Shown here: piece by piece, positions 21,768-22,956 of the stretch
Position numbering within the stretch: position 1 is the first letter of the stretch
How the letters are laid out: each line of letters begins with the position of its first letter
The notes under the pieces: model-generated
Seen by the model: the letters and a program-made list of their open reading frames with translations, nothing else
Told to the model about the DNA's origin: nothing
The model's database searches: none
Program-made: the position numbers and the translations under genes
Source of the DNA: JAETTH01 sp964455975
GTDB taxonomy: Bacteria; Bacillota; Clostridia; TANB77; CAG-508
Direction of reading: 5' to 3'
Assembly: GCA_964455975.1 (NCBI GenBank)
Contig: CAYVYP010000022.1
Coordinates: 1 to 22,956 of the forward strand
Length of the DNA: 22,956 bases

Positions 21768-22956
21768 ATGGATATAATAATCAATATCGCCATTTTTCTA
21801 ATCTCAGCAGCAATTTTTATACCAGTTGGTGTATTAGTAAGAAAAAAAATTGCAGAATCTAAAATAAAAAGCGCAGAATACGAAGCAAAAAAATTATTAG
21901 AATTAGCTAGCATAGAAGCCGAAAATAAGAAAAAAGAAGAAATATTTAAGGCTAAAGAAGAAATTATGAATGCTAGAAAAGATTTAGATCAAGAGATTAA
22001 AGAAAGAAGAGGCGAAGTTCAAGTTCAAGAACGTAGAATTATTCAAAAAGAAGAAAATCTAGAAAAACGTTCTGAAATATTTGAAAAAAGAGAAAAAGAA
22101 TTAGATGGAAGATATGAAGAAGTTGATTATCAAAAATCAGAATTACAAGATGCATTAAATAAAGAATTAACAGAATTACAAAGAATTTCAGGCTTATCTG
22201 CCCAAGAAGCAAAAACACAATTATTAACAGAATTAGAAAAACAATTAGTTAATGAAAAAGCAGCAATAATAAGAGAAAAAGATGCACAAGCTAAAGAAGA
22301 AGCAGATAAAAATGCAAGAGAACTTGTAANNNNNNNNNNNNNNNNNNNNNNNNNNNNNNNNNNNNNNNNNNNNNTTCAATAGTATCACTTCCAAATGATG
22401 ATATGAAAGGAAGAATTATAGGAAGAGAAGGTAGAAATATTAAAGCTATAGAAACTTTAACAGGAATAGACTTAATAATTGATGATACACCAGAAGCAGT
22501 AATAATTTCAGGTTTTGATCCATTAAGAAGAGAAGTTGCAAAAATAGCTCTAGAAAAATTGATTGTAGATGGAAGAATTCATCCAGCAAAAATCGAAGAA
22601 ATGGTTGAAAAAGCAAAAGAAGAAGTTGAAGCTACAATCAAATCAGAAGGAGAAAGAGCAGTTTTAGAAACTGGAGTTATGGGATTACATCCAGATTTAG
22701 TTAAATTAATTGGTAAATTAAAATATAGAACAAGTTATGGACAAAATGCTTTAGCACATTCAAAAGAAGTTGCTCACTTATCTGGTTTGCTTGCATCAGA
22801 ACTTGGAGAAAATGTAGCGCTTGCTAAAAGAGCAGCATTATTCCATGATATAGGTAAAGCTATTGATCATGAAGTTGAGGGAAGCCACATTGAATTAGGA
22901 ATAGAACTTGCTCGCAAATACCATGAAAATGATATTGTTATTAATGCAATAGAATC
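21768..22956 (+). CDS. rny: Ribonuclease Y, partial at the window end and split by an assembly gap
   Basis: An N-terminal membrane helix (IIINIAIFLISAAIFIPVGV) is followed by a long Lys/Glu coiled coil (about 25-185), the KH domain (KGRIIGREGRNIKAIE) and the HD phosphohydrolase domain with LFHDIGKAIDHE. RNase Y is the membrane-bound endonuclease that starts mRNA decay in many Bacillota. I place the start at ATG 21768, 7 nt after AGGTG (21756-21760); ATG 21762 is too close to it. The 45 Ns at 22330-22374 put the two halves out of frame, so the N count is a placeholder. The coding sequence runs off the right edge, missing the C-terminal domain. Confidence 0.93.
22330..22374. other. Assembly gap (45 Ns)
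   Basis: Forty-five undetermined bases inside rny. Reading frames on either side agree only if the true length is 1 modulo 3. Family spacing between the ARELV and SIVSLPND segments suggests about 49 nt. Confidence 0.95.

Overview
The window is very AT-rich (about a quarter G+C by eye), uses purine-rich ribosome-binding sites and sigma-A-type promoters, and carries sporulation genes (spoIIM, cotJC fragments). This points to a low-GC, endospore-forming Bacillota of the Clostridia type, probably an uncultured or draft genome, since a run of 45 Ns interrupts rny near the right end.

Layout. Positions 1-4745 are mostly accessory: a small zinc-ribbon protein, an ECF sigma factor with a DUF4179 anti-sigma factor, a GEMM-I cyclic-dinucleotide riboswitch driving a membrane-anchored protein of unknown function, a DUF3221-like fragment and an AAA/DUF4143 ATPase. 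Positions 5048-6953 are the right end of a mobile element: a 50-residue ORF and a large serine recombinase. The element abuts a cotJC spore-coat gene that has lost its 5' third. A three-gene ABC-2 exporter (7570-10149) follows, then a second, internally deleted cotJC remnant (10383-10488). Positions 10625-15208 form a probable cell-surface lipid/glycolipid cassette: an MprF-type flippase-like membrane protein, two GT8 glycosyltransferases (the second apparently fused to a PlsC acyltransferase) and another PlsC protein. From 15240 the window is chromosomal core: tmcAL on the minus strand, then on the plus strand rnhA, coaE, two unknown ORFs (198 and 58 aa), endonuclease Q, spoIIM, xerD and the start of rny.

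The most unusual signal is recoding-like. Three otherwise well-preserved genes (serine recombinase, tmcAL, GT8-PlsC) are each broken by exactly one extra base, so each needs a +1 shift to be read through. In two of them the break falls on an in-frame CGG codon, and I found no other in-frame CGG in any called gene of the window. The third break is at TTT-TGA, which resembles the prfB +1 site. This may be assembly error, or it may be +1 frameshifting at an abandoned codon. The second notable point is the serine-recombinase element inside cotJC, an arrangement like the sporulation intervening elements known from sigK and other spore genes.
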